Origin: Rhizobium sp. Q54
GTDB taxonomy: Bacteria; Pseudomonadota; Alphaproteobacteria; Rhizobiales; Xanthobacteraceae
Reading direction: 5' to 3'
NCBI GenBank assembly: GCA_945861895.1
Contig: CAMAWF010000005.1
Location: 32,419-96,418, forward strand
DNA: 64,000 nucleotides
Position numbers and translations under genes: made by a program
The notes under the pieces: model-generated
What the model was told of the DNA's origin: nothing
What the model saw: the letters and a program-made list of their open reading frames with translations, nothing else
The model's database searches: none
Shown: positions 1 to 12,891 of the stretch, one piece after another
How the letters are laid out: each line of letters starts with the position of its first letter
Position numbering within the stretch: position 1 is the stretch's first letter

Positions 1-721
1 CGCGCTCGGCGGCGGCAAGCGCGGCTGCAAGCTCGCCCAGTTCGTCGTTGATGAAAATGCGCAGCGCCTGAAACGTGCGCGTCGCCGGATGAATGTCGCC
101 CGGCCGCGAGCGGACCACGCGCGCGACGATGTCGGCGAGCGCCCGCGTCGTGACGATCGGCGCGTCGGCGCGCGCCTTGACGATGGCGCGGGCAACCGCG
201 CGCGAATGCCGCTCTTCGCCGAGCGTGAAGATGATCGATGCAAGATCGCGCTCCGATGCCGTCGCGATCAAACCAGCCGCATCGACATCCGATTCGCCCA
301 TGCGCATGTCGAGCGGCCCGTCGAGGCGGAAGGAGAATCCACGCTCGGCCCGGTCGAGCTGCATCGAAGACACGCCGAGGTCGAGCACGACGCCATCGAC
401 GGCGGCGGCGCCGCACTCGCTCGCCGCGTTATCGAGATTGGAAAATCGATCCTCGATCAGCGTCAGCCGGCCTTGCGCGGCTTCCACCAGACCGGCGCCG
501 CGCGCGATGGCGCTCTGGTCGCGGTCGATGCCGATGACGTTTGCGTTCGCGGCATCGAGAATGCGCCGTGTATAGCCGCCGGCGCCGAATGTCGCGTCGA
601 TATAGATGCCGCCGTCTTTGACATCGAGGAAGTCGACCGCCGGGCGGCCGAGCACAGGAATATGTTGCGCCGGCCCACCAGCGACAGCCGCAAAGCCGTC
701 GCCGCCCGCCGTCATTCCCAT
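1..721 (-). CDS. rsmH: 16S rRNA (cytosine(1402)-N(4))-methyltransferase RsmH, C-terminus truncated by window edge
   Basis: Reverse-strand reading gives [55 protein letters not shown]...; start overlaps the 3' end of mraZ, the usual dcw order. Confidence 0.9.
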   Translation of the reverse strand, partial: MGMTAGGDGFAAVAGGPAQHIPVLGRPAVDFLDVKDGGIYIDATFGAGGYTRRILDAANANVIGIDRDQSAIARGAGLVEAAQGRLTLIEDRFSNLDNAASECGAAAVDGVVLDLGVSSMQLDRAERGFSFRLDGPLDMRMGESDVDAAGLIATASERDLASIIFTLGEERHSRAVARAIVKARADAPIVTTRALADIVARVVRSRPGDIHPATRTFQALRIFINDELGELAAALAAAER

Positions 722-1191
722 GCTCCATGCGCCGTTGGCGCCGCCGCCTGGGATTTCAATTGCTCCCGGAGCGCGCGCACCTTTTGGGTGGCCTGCGCGA
801 GCTCGGCTTGGAAGCGGCCGGGCTCCCAGAGCTGAAACTTGTGACCGAGCCAGACGAACAGAACCCGGTCGGCGATTCCGGCGTGGACCTTCAACGGCTC
901 GTTCAGCGTCACCCTGCCCTCGGCATCGAGCTTCAGGGTCGCGCTGGTGCCATAGAGAGCGGCCGAAAACTGCTCGCGTTCTTCCGAAAAGGGCGCAAAG
1001 CGCGCGATCACCGTTTCGATCTCCGACATCAGCGCGTTCCCCCCGGCATCGATCGCCGGGCGATCGAGCGCCGGATAGCAATAGAGGCCGTCGAAACCAT
1101 CGCGGCCGAGCACCGCACGAAAAGGAGCCGGTATCGATACGCGCCCCTTGGAGTCGAGCCGCAGCGTCGTGTTGGACACGAAGCGGTTCAT
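712..1191 (-). CDS. mraZ: Transcriptional regulator MraZ
   Basis: [32 protein letters not shown]...; likely start is the internal Met at 1191, not the ORF start at 1284; upstream of rsmH. Confidence 0.92.
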   Translation of the reverse strand: MNRFVSNTTLRLDSKGRVSIPAPFRAVLGRDGFDGLYCYPALDRPAIDAGGNALMSEIETVIARFAPFSEEREQFSAALYGTSATLKLDAEGRVTLNEPLKVHAGIADRVLFVWLGHKFQLWEPGRFQAELAQATQKVRALREQLKSQAAAPTAHGAWE

Positions 1192-1291
1192 CTTTGGCAC
1201 CCGACTGGACGCAACCACCGCGGCCTCCGCGAGAGGCCTTGGCCCCCATCGCCCGGACGCCCCTGGGGTCAGGGAAATCAACAAAACGTGG

Positions 1292-1325
1292 TGGGTTATT
1301 TTGGGATATCATGGGCTAATATGGG
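1292..1325. promoter_or_regulatory. Putative MraZ operator: four TGGG boxes at exact 10-bp period
   Basis: tgggttatttTGGGatatcaTGGGctaataTGGG; TGGG at 1292, 1302, 1312, 1322, about 100 bp upstream of the mraZ start. Confidence 0.75.
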
Positions 1326-1497
1326 CGTCAACGGAAGCGCCGCCAGCCGCGCCCGGGGGCCCTCGGCCACGCTGGCAACACCTCATTAACGACCAGCCGG
1401 CTTAAGGATTGGTTGCCGCGAGGTCCGGCGGCGCCGCGCCATCGCCTTGTCGCAGAGACCGGACCGCAGAAACCGGTAACCCGTTCGGGTTGACTGG

Positions 1498-1521
1498 CTT
1501 GGCGTTATCCTTGGCGTTATC
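1498..1521. repeat. Tandem 12-bp repeat x2 (CTTGGCGTTATC)
   Basis: Two exact consecutive copies. Confidence 0.9.
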
Positions 1522-1585
1522 AATGAGTGAGTTAAGTTACGGCCCGGTCGGGGACAGTGTCGCGGGCCGGGTTATTATCTGGCGA

Positions 1586-1663
1586 GACTTGCGTTGAAGA
1601 CTTGCGTTAAAGACTTGCGTTAAAGACTTGCGTTAAAGACTTGCGTTGAAAACTTGCGTTAAA
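1586..1663. repeat. Tandem 13-bp repeat x6 (GACTTGCGTTAAA)
   Basis: Six contiguous units with only G/A variation (gacttgcgttgaa, gacttgcgttaaa x3, gacttgcgttgaa, aacttgcgttaaa). Confidence 0.95.
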
Positions 1664-1734
1664 CAGGTGCGGCGTTGGATACCGGTACGACGTTTCATTC
1701 CAGATTTCCCGCCATAGCGCTTATGCTTCGGGCC

Positions 1735-2508
1735 ATGCCGCCCTTCCAGCCGGATTCATTCATCGTCTCCGATATCGTTGCCTCGCCGAACCACGACGAG
1801 CGCAAAGACGGCATGCCGCCCGATATGGTCGTGCTGCATTACACCGGAATGCAGGACGATCAGGCCGCGCTCGACCGGTTATGCTCGGCGGAAAGCAAAG
1901 TCTCGTCCCACTATGTCGTGTTCGCCGACGGCCGCATCGTGCAATGCGTGCCGGAAACGCGCCGCGCCTGGCATGCCGGCGTCTCGTCATGGGCCGGCGC
2001 AACCGACATCAACTCCCATTCGATCGGCATCGAGATCGCCAATCCCGGCCACGATTTCGACTATCCGGATTTTCCGCGGCGGCAGATCGCCGCAGTGATT
2101 ACGCTTTGCCGCGGCATTCTCGCCCGCCGACGCCAGATCCGCCCCGACCGGGTGCTGGCGCATTCCGATGTGGCCCCGGCGCGCAAGCAGGACCCCGGCG
2201 AGAAATTCCCCTGGGGGCTGTTGAGCGAGTCCGGCATCGGCCATTGGGTGCGGCCGGCGCCGCTGACGCTTGCAGGTCCGCAGCTGGCGCCTGGCGACAT
2301 GGGCGACGCGGTCACGCAACTGCAACGCAACCTGGCGGGTTACGGCTACGGCCTGGAAGCGACCGGCACCTACGATGAAGATACGCGCATTGTGGTCGCC
2401 GCGTTCCAGCGCCATTTCCGTCCCGGGCGCGTCGACGGCATCGCCGACGATTCCACCACGACAACGCTGCGCGCGCTGATCGAAACCCGGCCCACGCCGC
2501 TGGAATGA
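1735..2508 (+). CDS. N-acetylmuramoyl-L-alanine amidase (AmpD/amidase_2 family) with C-terminal peptidoglycan-binding domain
   Basis: VVLHYTGMQDDQAALDRLCSAESKVSSHYVVFADGRIVQCVPETRRAWHAG..SIGIEIANPGHD; C-terminal VTQLQRNLAGYGYGLEATGTYDEDTRIVVAAFQ. Confidence 0.88.
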   Translation: MPPFQPDSFIVSDIVASPNHDERKDGMPPDMVVLHYTGMQDDQAALDRLCSAESKVSSHYVVFADGRIVQCVPETRRAWHAGVSSWAGATDINSHSIGIEIANPGHDFDYPDFPRRQIAAVITLCRGILARRRQIRPDRVLAHSDVAPARKQDPGEKFPWGLLSESGIGHWVRPAPLTLAGPQLAPGDMGDAVTQLQRNLAGYGYGLEATGTYDEDTRIVVAAFQRHFRPGRVDGIADDSTTTTLRALIETRPTPLE

Positions 2509-2562
2509 TTAACGCCGCGGCGCTTGACGCGGACGCTCGACCTCCCCATTGCTATCAGCGTC

Positions 2563-2962
2563 AGTCGGCTGGACGGCCGCTCCGGCATTTCACCGAAAGG
2601 TGGCCGGGGAGGAAAGTCCGGGCTCCAAGGACAAACGGTGCCGGATAACGTCCGGCGGGGGCAACCCCAGGGAAAGTGCCACAGAGAGCAGACCGCCCGT
2701 CTTCGCGAAAGCTTCGACGGGTAAGGGTGAAAAGGTGCGGTAAGAGCGCACCGCGCCGGCGGCAACGCAGGCGGCACGGCAAACCCCACCGGGAGCAAGA
2801 CCGAATAGGAGCGGCGCGGGACGCAAGTCTCAGGTCCTGTCCGGATCAGCCGTTCGGGTAGGTTGCTGGAGGCGGCGGGTAACCGGCGTCCCAGAGGAAT
2901 GGCCGTCACGCATGTGGCTCGCGCTACATGCCTTACAGAACCCGGCTTATAGGCCGGCTGAT
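2563..2962 (+). ncRNA. rnpB: RNase P RNA (bacterial class A)
   Basis: Conserved core gaggaaagtccgggctc ... cagggaaagtgccacagagagcagaccgcc ... 3' acagaacccggcttataggccggct. Confidence 0.93.
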
Positions 2963-2968
2963 ATGTTA

Positions 2969-3008
2969 AGGGGGCTCGGCGGAAAACCCGCCGGGCCCCC
3001 GCCATTTT
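2969..3008 (+). terminator. Rho-independent terminator downstream of rnpB
   Basis: GC-rich hairpin ggggctcggcggaaaacccgccgggccccc followed by gccatttttc. Confidence 0.75.
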
Positions 3009-3095
3009 TCAATCGATCGTTTCCGCTGATGCATTGATCGCGGGCTTTCGTTGGATGCGGCGCGTTGCAATTGCTAGCGTCGCGCATAGGCGTCC

Positions 3096-3995
3096 ATGAC
3101 CTTTTTTCGCCAAATATCTTTTTCCCACCAGAACCTCGGCCTCGCGCTTGGCATCGCCGGCATGGTGACCTTCGCCGCGACTCTTCCTGCCCGGCGGCTC
3201 GGGGTCACGGCGCTCGATCCCTTGTTCCTGAGCGCCGCCAGCGCGACGCTTGCCGGATGCACGGCGTTGATGGTGCTCATCGCCACGCGCCGTACGCTGC
3301 CGCCGCGAACACTGTGGCCCGCGCTCTTTAGCGCCGGATTTTGCAGCATCGTCGCCTTTCCGATTCTCACCGCGCTGGCGATGATGACGGTGCCCGCCGC
3401 GCACGGCGGCGTGGTGCTCGGCATCCAGCCGCTGGCGATCGCTGCCGGCGCTGCGCTGCTGGCGCACGAGCGGCCGAGCGGCGGCTTCTGGCTGGTGAGC
3501 GCCGCCGGCGCCATCGTCGTGGTGACTTTCGTGCTGCGCCGCGGCGGCGCCGATACGGTGAGCGCCGGCGACTTCTTTCTGATCGCCGCGGTGATCGCCG
3601 GTGCCGTCAACTACACGCTCTACGGCCGGCTCACATCGCTGATGCCCGGATGGGAAGTGATTTCCTGGTCAGTGACGATCTTCCTTCCGCTCGCCGCCGC
3701 CGCCACCTTCGCGCTGTGGCCGGCCGATCTCGCAAACGTGCCTTATCCGGTGTGGGCGGCGCTCGGCTATATCGGCTTGGTCAGCCAATATACCGGCTTC
3801 TTCCTCTTCAACGCGGCGCTGGCCATGGGCGGGATCGCCCGCGTCGGCCAGGTGCTGCTGCTACAGCCGTTCGTGACCCTGGCGCTCGCGGCGCCGGTGA
3901 ACGGCGAGCGCATCGATCTCGAAACCATCCTGTTCGCCGCCGCCGTGGTGACGACGGTGGTGATCGGCCAGCGCATGCGGGTGACGCGCGGCTGA
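3096..3995 (+). CDS. DMT superfamily (EamA) transporter
   Basis: Ten-TM-like hydrophobic protein; AHGGVVLGIQPLAIAAGAALLAHERPSGGFWLVS. Confidence 0.85.
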   Translation: MTFFRQISFSHQNLGLALGIAGMVTFAATLPARRLGVTALDPLFLSAASATLAGCTALMVLIATRRTLPPRTLWPALFSAGFCSIVAFPILTALAMMTVPAAHGGVVLGIQPLAIAAGAALLAHERPSGGFWLVSAAGAIVVVTFVLRRGGADTVSAGDFFLIAAVIAGAVNYTLYGRLTSLMPGWEVISWSVTIFLPLAAAATFALWPADLANVPYPVWAALGYIGLVSQYTGFFLFNAALAMGGIARVGQVLLLQPFVTLALAAPVNGERIDLETILFAAAVVTTVVIGQRMRVTRG

Positions 3996-4084
3996 TATGC
4001 AATTCAAATCATCGCTGCGACCGACATGACCCATTGTAGACTTTCACTGGTGAAGGCCAGAAGGGCGGGCTAGCGTCCGTCCGC

Positions 4085-4984
4085 ATGTCATCGCCCGCTT
4101 CCCGCAAAAAACTCGGCCTCCTGCTTGGCTGCATCGGCATGTGCATGTTCGCCGGCACGCTGCCGGCGACGCGGCTTGCGGTCACCGGCTTCGATCCGCT
4201 GTTCTTGACCGCCGCGCGCGTCACCATCGCAGGATGCTCGGCGGCGTTATTGCTGCTGCTCACGCGGCACAAGCTGCCGCCGCGAGGCCTGCGGCTCGAA
4301 CTGTTCGCCGCCGGATTTTGTATTGTCTTTGCGTTTCCGCTGTTCATCGCGCTCGCCATGATGAGCGTGGCCGCCGCGCACGGCGGCGTCGTGCTCGGCA
4401 TCATGCCGCTGGCGACGGCTGCGGCCGCCGCCGCGCTGGCACACGAGCGCCCAAGCGCCGGCTTCTGGCTTGTGAGCGTGGCAGGGACCTGCCTGGTGCT
4501 CACTTTCATTGTCCGCCGCGCGGGCATCGAAGCGGTGGACTACGGCGACGTCTTCCTGCTCGGCGGCGTCATCTCCGGCGCCATCGGCTACACATTGTCG
4601 GCGCGGTTGACGGCGAAGATGCCCGGCTGGGAAGTGATTTCGTGGTCGGTGGTGATTTTCCTGCCGCTTTCCGCCGCCGCCACCGCCGCGCTATGGCCGG
4701 CCGCCATCGCCAGCGTGCCCGCCGCGGCCTGGGCCGGGCTGGTCTATGTCAGCTTCGTCAGCCAATATTTTTCCTTTTTCGTATTCAACGTCGCGATGGC
4801 GATGGGCGGCGTCGCCCGCATGAGCCAGGTGTTGCTGTTGCAGCCGTTAGTGATCGTGGCGCTCGCATGGCCCGTGAACGGCGAGCGGATCGAATTGGAA
4901 ACCCTGCTGTTCGCCGCCGCCGTGGTGGCGACGGTGGTGATCGGCCAGCGCATGCGCGTCAAGCGCGGCGCGCAATCAAACTGA
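4085..4984 (+). CDS. DMT superfamily (EamA) transporter, tandem paralogue of upstream gene
   Basis: Extended similarity to the 3096-3995 product (AAHGGVVLGIMPLATAAAAAALAHERPSAGFWLVS; MPGWEVISWSVVIFLPLSAAAT). Confidence 0.85.
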   Translation: MSSPASRKKLGLLLGCIGMCMFAGTLPATRLAVTGFDPLFLTAARVTIAGCSAALLLLLTRHKLPPRGLRLELFAAGFCIVFAFPLFIALAMMSVAAAHGGVVLGIMPLATAAAAAALAHERPSAGFWLVSVAGTCLVLTFIVRRAGIEAVDYGDVFLLGGVISGAIGYTLSARLTAKMPGWEVISWSVVIFLPLSAAATAALWPAAIASVPAAAWAGLVYVSFVSQYFSFFVFNVAMAMGGVARMSQVLLLQPLVIVALAWPVNGERIELETLLFAAAVVATVVIGQRMRVKRGAQSN

Positions 4985-4989
4985 TAACG

Positions 4990-6297
4990 CTACTTCACGT
5001 CCAGCATGGTCGAGGGCAGCCACAGCGCGAGCCCGGGGAACATCACGATCAGCACGACCGCCAAGCACATCAGGAAAAACAGCGGCAGCGTGTAACGGCC
5101 GATGGTGAAGATGTCGCGGCCGGTCATGCCTTGCAGGACGTAGAGATTGAACCCGACCGGCGGCGTGATCTGCGCCATCTCCACCACCAATACGATGTAG
5201 ATGCCGAACCAGATCAGGTCGAAGCCGGCTTTCTGCACCAGCGGCATGATGACGGCGGTGGTGAGCACCACCATCGAGATGCCGTCGAGGAAGCAGCCGA
5301 GGATGATGTAGAAAATCGTCAGTACGGTGAGCAATTGCCAATGCGGCAGATTGTATTCGCCGATCCATTCCGCCAGCGCCCGCGGTATGCCGGTGAAGCC
5401 CATCGCGGCGGTGAGAAAGGCCGCGCCCGCGAGGATGAACGCGATCATGCAGCTGGTCTTGGCGGCGCCGAGCAGCGCATCGCTGAACGTCGTCCAGTTG
5501 AGCGTATCCATCCACCACGACAGCGCCAGCGAGAGGAACACGCCGACCACCGCGGCCTCGGTCGCGGACGCAAGCCCGCCATAGATCGATCCGATCACGC
5601 CGAGGATCAGCAGGATGATCGGGATGAGCCGGCGCGTCGCCACGACGCGGTTGATGAAGCTGGTCGGCGGGTCGGGCGGCGGCATGCGGTCTTTGTTGAA
5701 CAGCGCCCAGACCACAATGAAGCCTGAGAACAATCCGGCGAGCATGATGCCGGGGATGACGCCGGCGATGAACAGACGCGCGATCGACTGATCGGTCGCG
5801 CTCGCATAGACGATCATGATGATCGAGGGCGGGATCAGCAGGCCGAGCGTGCCGGAACCGGCCAGCGTGCCGATCGCCATCTTGATGTCGTAGCCGCGCT
5901 TGAGCAGTTCCGGCAACGAAATACGGCCGATGGTGGCGCAGGTGGCCGCCGAAGATCCCGACACCGCCGCGAAGATGGCGCAGCCGACCACGTTCACATG
6001 CAGCAAGCGGCCGGGAAGTTTCTGCAGCCAGGGCGCCAGCCCCTCGAACATGTCTTCGGACAATTTCGTGCGGTAGAGAATTTCGCCCATCCAGATGAAC
6101 ATCGGCAGCGCGGTGAGATCCCACGAATTCGACGCCGCCCACATCGAGGTGGCGAGCACCTGTCCGGCCGGCACCGACAATTTGGTCAGCACGGCGACGA
6201 GCCCGACCATCGCCAGCGCGAGCGCGATCCAGACGCCGGAGCCGAGGATGACGAACAGCAGCAGCATCAGCAGGACGGACAGAGGGAGAAGCTCCAT
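4990..6297 (-). CDS. TRAP transporter large permease (DctM family)
   Basis: ALPMFIWMGEILYRTKLSEDMFEGLAPWL...GTLGLLIPPSIIMIVYA...ITPPVGFNLYVLQGMTG. Confidence 0.93.
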   Translation of the reverse strand: MELLPLSVLLMLLLFVILGSGVWIALALAMVGLVAVLTKLSVPAGQVLATSMWAASNSWDLTALPMFIWMGEILYRTKLSEDMFEGLAPWLQKLPGRLLHVNVVGCAIFAAVSGSSAATCATIGRISLPELLKRGYDIKMAIGTLAGSGTLGLLIPPSIIMIVYASATDQSIARLFIAGVIPGIMLAGLFSGFIVVWALFNKDRMPPPDPPTSFINRVVATRRLIPIILLILGVIGSIYGGLASATEAAVVGVFLSLALSWWMDTLNWTTFSDALLGAAKTSCMIAFILAGAAFLTAAMGFTGIPRALAEWIGEYNLPHWQLLTVLTIFYIILGCFLDGISMVVLTTAVIMPLVQKAGFDLIWFGIYIVLVVEMAQITPPVGFNLYVLQGMTGRDIFTIGRYTLPLFFLMCLAVVLIVMFPGLALWLPSTMLDVK

Positions 6298-6855
6298 CTA
6301 CCCCTCCTTGCCGAGCGTGAGCGCTTCTTCGGCCTTGCGGAACGTCGGATGTCCGCGGCGAACGACGATGACAAGCTCATCCAGCAAGGCGACGGTGAGG
6401 ATGAAAATTCCCGCCGCCATTGCGGCTTGCGGCAACGCCAGCGGCACCGGGATCAAGCCGGACGACACTTCGTTGAAACGCCACGAATAATAGGTGAACG
6501 AGCCGACGTTCCAGGTGATGTAAGCGGAGAAGGTCGCCGACGCCGCGAACGCCCAGATTTCCAGCCAGCGCCGCATACTTTCGCTCAATCCCGAGAGCAG
6601 CATGGTGACGCGGATATGCGCGCCGGATTTCAGCGTCGGGGCAAGCGCGAAGAAACTCGCCGCCGCCAGCAGATAGCCGGCGATCTCGGCGAGCGAGAGA
6701 ATGATGATGCCCTCCGGCTGGCGGCCGATCAGCGCGAGCGTGCCATCGATGAGCCGGCCGGCAAGCTGCAAGCCGACCATCAGCGCTATGGCGACGAGGC
6801 AAAGCGCCGACAGCCAGAGCGCCGCGCCGTAGAGTGTGTCGAGTGCTTTGCGCAC
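6298..6855 (-). CDS. TRAP transporter small permease (DctQ family)
   Basis: Four-TM-like small membrane protein adjacent to the DctM-family gene. Confidence 0.85.
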   Translation of the reverse strand: MRKALDTLYGAALWLSALCLVAIALMVGLQLAGRLIDGTLALIGRQPEGIIILSLAEIAGYLLAAASFFALAPTLKSGAHIRVTMLLSGLSESMRRWLEIWAFAASATFSAYITWNVGSFTYYSWRFNEVSSGLIPVPLALPQAAMAAGIFILTVALLDELVIVVRRGHPTFRKAEEALTLGKEG

Positions 6856-6858
6856 TAA

Positions 6859-7069
6859 CCCTCTCCCCTTGTGGGAGAGGGTGGCGCCGAGCGCAGTGAG
6901 GCGCCGGGTGAGGGGTCGGCGTCGTCAAAGTTGAGTCGCGAAAGCAAGTGCCGCGCATTCGCTCGAAGGCGGTCAGAAACAGATCTGTGATGTTGTGCTG
7001 CCGACAAGGACCCCTCACCCGGCTCGGGCTTGCAGCCCGAGCCACCCTCTCCCACAAGGGGAGAGGGTA
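6859..7069. repeat. Paired inverted REP-like element (family A: ctctccccttgtgggagaggg ... ccctctcccacaaggggagag)
   Basis: Outer arms are inverted complements with internal ggtgaggggtc/gacccctcacc; second copy at 38013-38150. Confidence 0.85.
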
Positions 7070-7096
7070 AACTGCGCTCGCGGCTCCGTTACGAGC

Positions 7097-8071
7097 TTAC
7101 TTGCGAAAAGCAGCAAGCATCGCCTTGCCGTCGTCGCCGGCGGCGGTAGCCCATTCGGCTGCGATGGTTTCGCCGATCTTGGCAAGTCCGGCCTTGAGCG
7201 CCGGGCTTGGCGGCTGCACCTTGATTTTCGCAGCCTTCAAGGCGTCGGTTTTTATCGTCATTTCATCCAGCGAAGCTTTCCAGCCGCGCTCCTCGGCGAC
7301 CTTGGCCGCGTCCATCACGGCCTTTTTTTCCGCCGCCGTCAGCTTGCCGAAAGCTTCCTTGTTCACGAGCACCATGTTGCGCGGCAGCCAGGCCTGCGTG
7401 TCGTAGTAATGCGTGAGGTAATCCTCCGACTTGGTATCGACGCCGGTCGAAGCCGAGGTGATCATCACTTCGACGCGGCCGGTGGCGAAGGCGGTCGGCA
7501 GATCGGGCACCTCGATCTGGGTCGGGATCGAACCGGCGAGCGCCGCGAGGCGGCCGATCATGGCATTGTAGGTGCGGAATTTTAGTCCCTTGAGATCATC
7601 AACCGAATTGATATCGCGCTTGGCATACAGGCCCTGCGGCGGCCACGGCACCGAGAACAGCAGCATCAGGCCTTCCTTATCGATCTGCTTTTCGAGGAAA
7701 GGCCGCTGCGCGGCATAGAGCTTTTTGGAAGAGTCATAGCCGGTGGCGAGGAACGGCACGGAATCGAGGCCGAAGACCGGCGCTTCGTTGGCGGCGAGCG
7801 AAACGAGGACTTCGCCGATCGGCGCCGTGCCCTGCCGCACCGAGCGTTTGATGTCCGCATGCTTGATCAAGGAGCCGGCCGGATGCACGGTGATTTTCAG
7901 CGACCCGTTGGTGGCCTTGTCCACGTCTTGCGTAAATTGCACGACGTTTTTGGTATGGAAGTTGCCGGCGGGATAGGGCGTCGGCAGATCCCACTTGTTC
8001 TGCGCAGAGGCGGCGGTAGACAGGGTGGCCGCGAATATGGCGGCCACACACGCACGTAACATCACAGTCAT
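7097..8071 (-). CDS. TRAP transporter substrate-binding protein (DctP family)
   Basis: Signal peptide MTVMLRACVAAIFAATLSTAASAQ; KFRTYNAMIGRLAALAGSIPTQIEVPDLPTAFATGRVEVMITSASTG. Confidence 0.92.
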   Translation of the reverse strand: MTVMLRACVAAIFAATLSTAASAQNKWDLPTPYPAGNFHTKNVVQFTQDVDKATNGSLKITVHPAGSLIKHADIKRSVRQGTAPIGEVLVSLAANEAPVFGLDSVPFLATGYDSSKKLYAAQRPFLEKQIDKEGLMLLFSVPWPPQGLYAKRDINSVDDLKGLKFRTYNAMIGRLAALAGSIPTQIEVPDLPTAFATGRVEVMITSASTGVDTKSEDYLTHYYDTQAWLPRNMVLVNKEAFGKLTAAEKKAVMDAAKVAEERGWKASLDEMTIKTDALKAAKIKVQPPSPALKAGLAKIGETIAAEWATAAGDDGKAMLAAFRK

Positions 8072-8192
8072 TGTCTCCTCCTGGGGGACCGGGGCATTGT
8101 CGGGGCCGCGGCCGGGAAAGCGAAGCGCAAGCATCGCGCCTTCGGCCGGTAGGTTGCAAGGCCGTCATTGGGCCAATGGGTGGAGTTAAGAC

Positions 8193-11840
<3,648 letters not shown>

Positions 11841-11937
11841 ATTTGAAGCGCTTTATCCGCGCAGCGTTAATCATTCGCACGGGCGTGATTTGATTTTGGC
11901 CGGCCGTGTGCCAAATTCCATGCCGAGAGCAATCATC

Positions 11938-12303
11938 ATGAAGCGCATTGTACCCACGCTCATCTTTTTCGGCCTCCTCGCCGCGCCCGCGCACGCCGCG
12001 AACTATCCAGCGTCCGGTAAATGGGGGCAAAGCAACAGCACGGAAAAAGGCGCGATCGATTGCGCCAAGCTGCGCGTCATCGATTTTCGGGGCGAGCGGC
12101 GGTTCGACAGCAAAGGCGGCGTGCCGGACTTTCGCGCGCTGACGGTAAACCCGCAGGGCACGGGCACCTACCGCGTCACCGAAGAATTCCGCACCGGCCA
12201 GGTCAACGGGCGCAACACCGTCACCCTGCGCCAGATCGACGCCGACCATCTCGAGCTGCAGATGCAGCCCGGCGGGACGCTCAAGCTGCGGCGGTGTAAG
12301 TAA
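11938..12303 (+). CDS. Hypothetical secreted protein
   Basis: Signal-peptide-like MKRIVPTLIFFGLLAAPAHAANYPASGKWGQ; no confident family. Confidence 0.6.
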   Translation: MKRIVPTLIFFGLLAAPAHAANYPASGKWGQSNSTEKGAIDCAKLRVIDFRGERRFDSKGGVPDFRALTVNPQGTGTYRVTEEFRTGQVNGRNTVTLRQIDADHLELQMQPGGTLKLRRCK

Positions 12304-12306
12304 TTT

Positions 12307-12891
12307 CTAGTTGCGTGCGATGATCTCGCGCTCGCCGCGACGCACCGGCGTTGTCTCGGTGATCCGGCCCGGCCGGCGGCGCAGCAAAATCGACGGGCGG
12401 CGGCGCTTGAGCGGACCGCGGCGGCGGCGGCGCTGCCGCGGGGCGTGAATCCGGATCTGACCCAGACGCGCGAACGGCTCGCGCAGATCGCCGTCGGCTT
12501 CGGCCACCAGCAGCGGCAACCCCAGCACGCGCGACCATGACTGCCATTGCGCCATCACGTCGTCGCTTTCCGGCGACATGAACAATGGCAAGGCAAGCGA
12601 AGGGTCCTTGTGTTCGAGCATGACCGCGACGGCGGCCTGCGTCTCGCCTTCCGGCGGCAGCATGCTGATCGCGACACCGAGAAATGCCGAGACCGGCAGG
12701 TTGAGCGCCATGCGCATGCCGCGCACCGCCCGGCGCACGACCACGCGCTCGCGGTGCAGTTCGACATCGCGCACCCGCTCGTCCGCGGCAGCATCGGCCG
12801 CCGAGAAACGCACGGGCAGGGCGAACGGGTCGAGCCGCAATGCACGGCTCGACCCGGCGGGCGATCCGCCAACTCGCATTTGACGCCTCAA
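12307..12891 (-). CDS. DUF6101-like conserved protein
   Basis: MRVGGSPAGSSRALRLDPFALPVRFSAADAAADERVRDVELHRERVVVRRAVRGMRMALNLPVSAFLGVAI; family recalled, not searched. Confidence 0.6.
   Translation of the reverse strand: MRRQMRVGGSPAGSSRALRLDPFALPVRFSAADAAADERVRDVELHRERVVVRRAVRGMRMALNLPVSAFLGVAISMLPPEGETQAAVAVMLEHKDPSLALPLFMSPESDDVMAQWQSWSRVLGLPLLVAEADGDLREPFARLGQIRIHAPRQRRRRRGPLKRRRPSILLRRRPGRITETTPVRRGEREIIARN

Noticed and set aside
1586-1663. Possible CRISPR array
   Set aside because: Contiguous 13-bp units with no spacers and no cas genes; treated as a tandem repeat
2370-3005. 211-aa minus-strand ORF and other ORFs across 2524-2861
   Set aside because: They overlie the RNase P RNA gene and its terminator
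4141-5727. 528-aa plus-strand ORF spanning the second EamA gene and the opposite TRAP gene
   Set aside because: Alternate frame of one real gene and antisense to another; no recognisable domain
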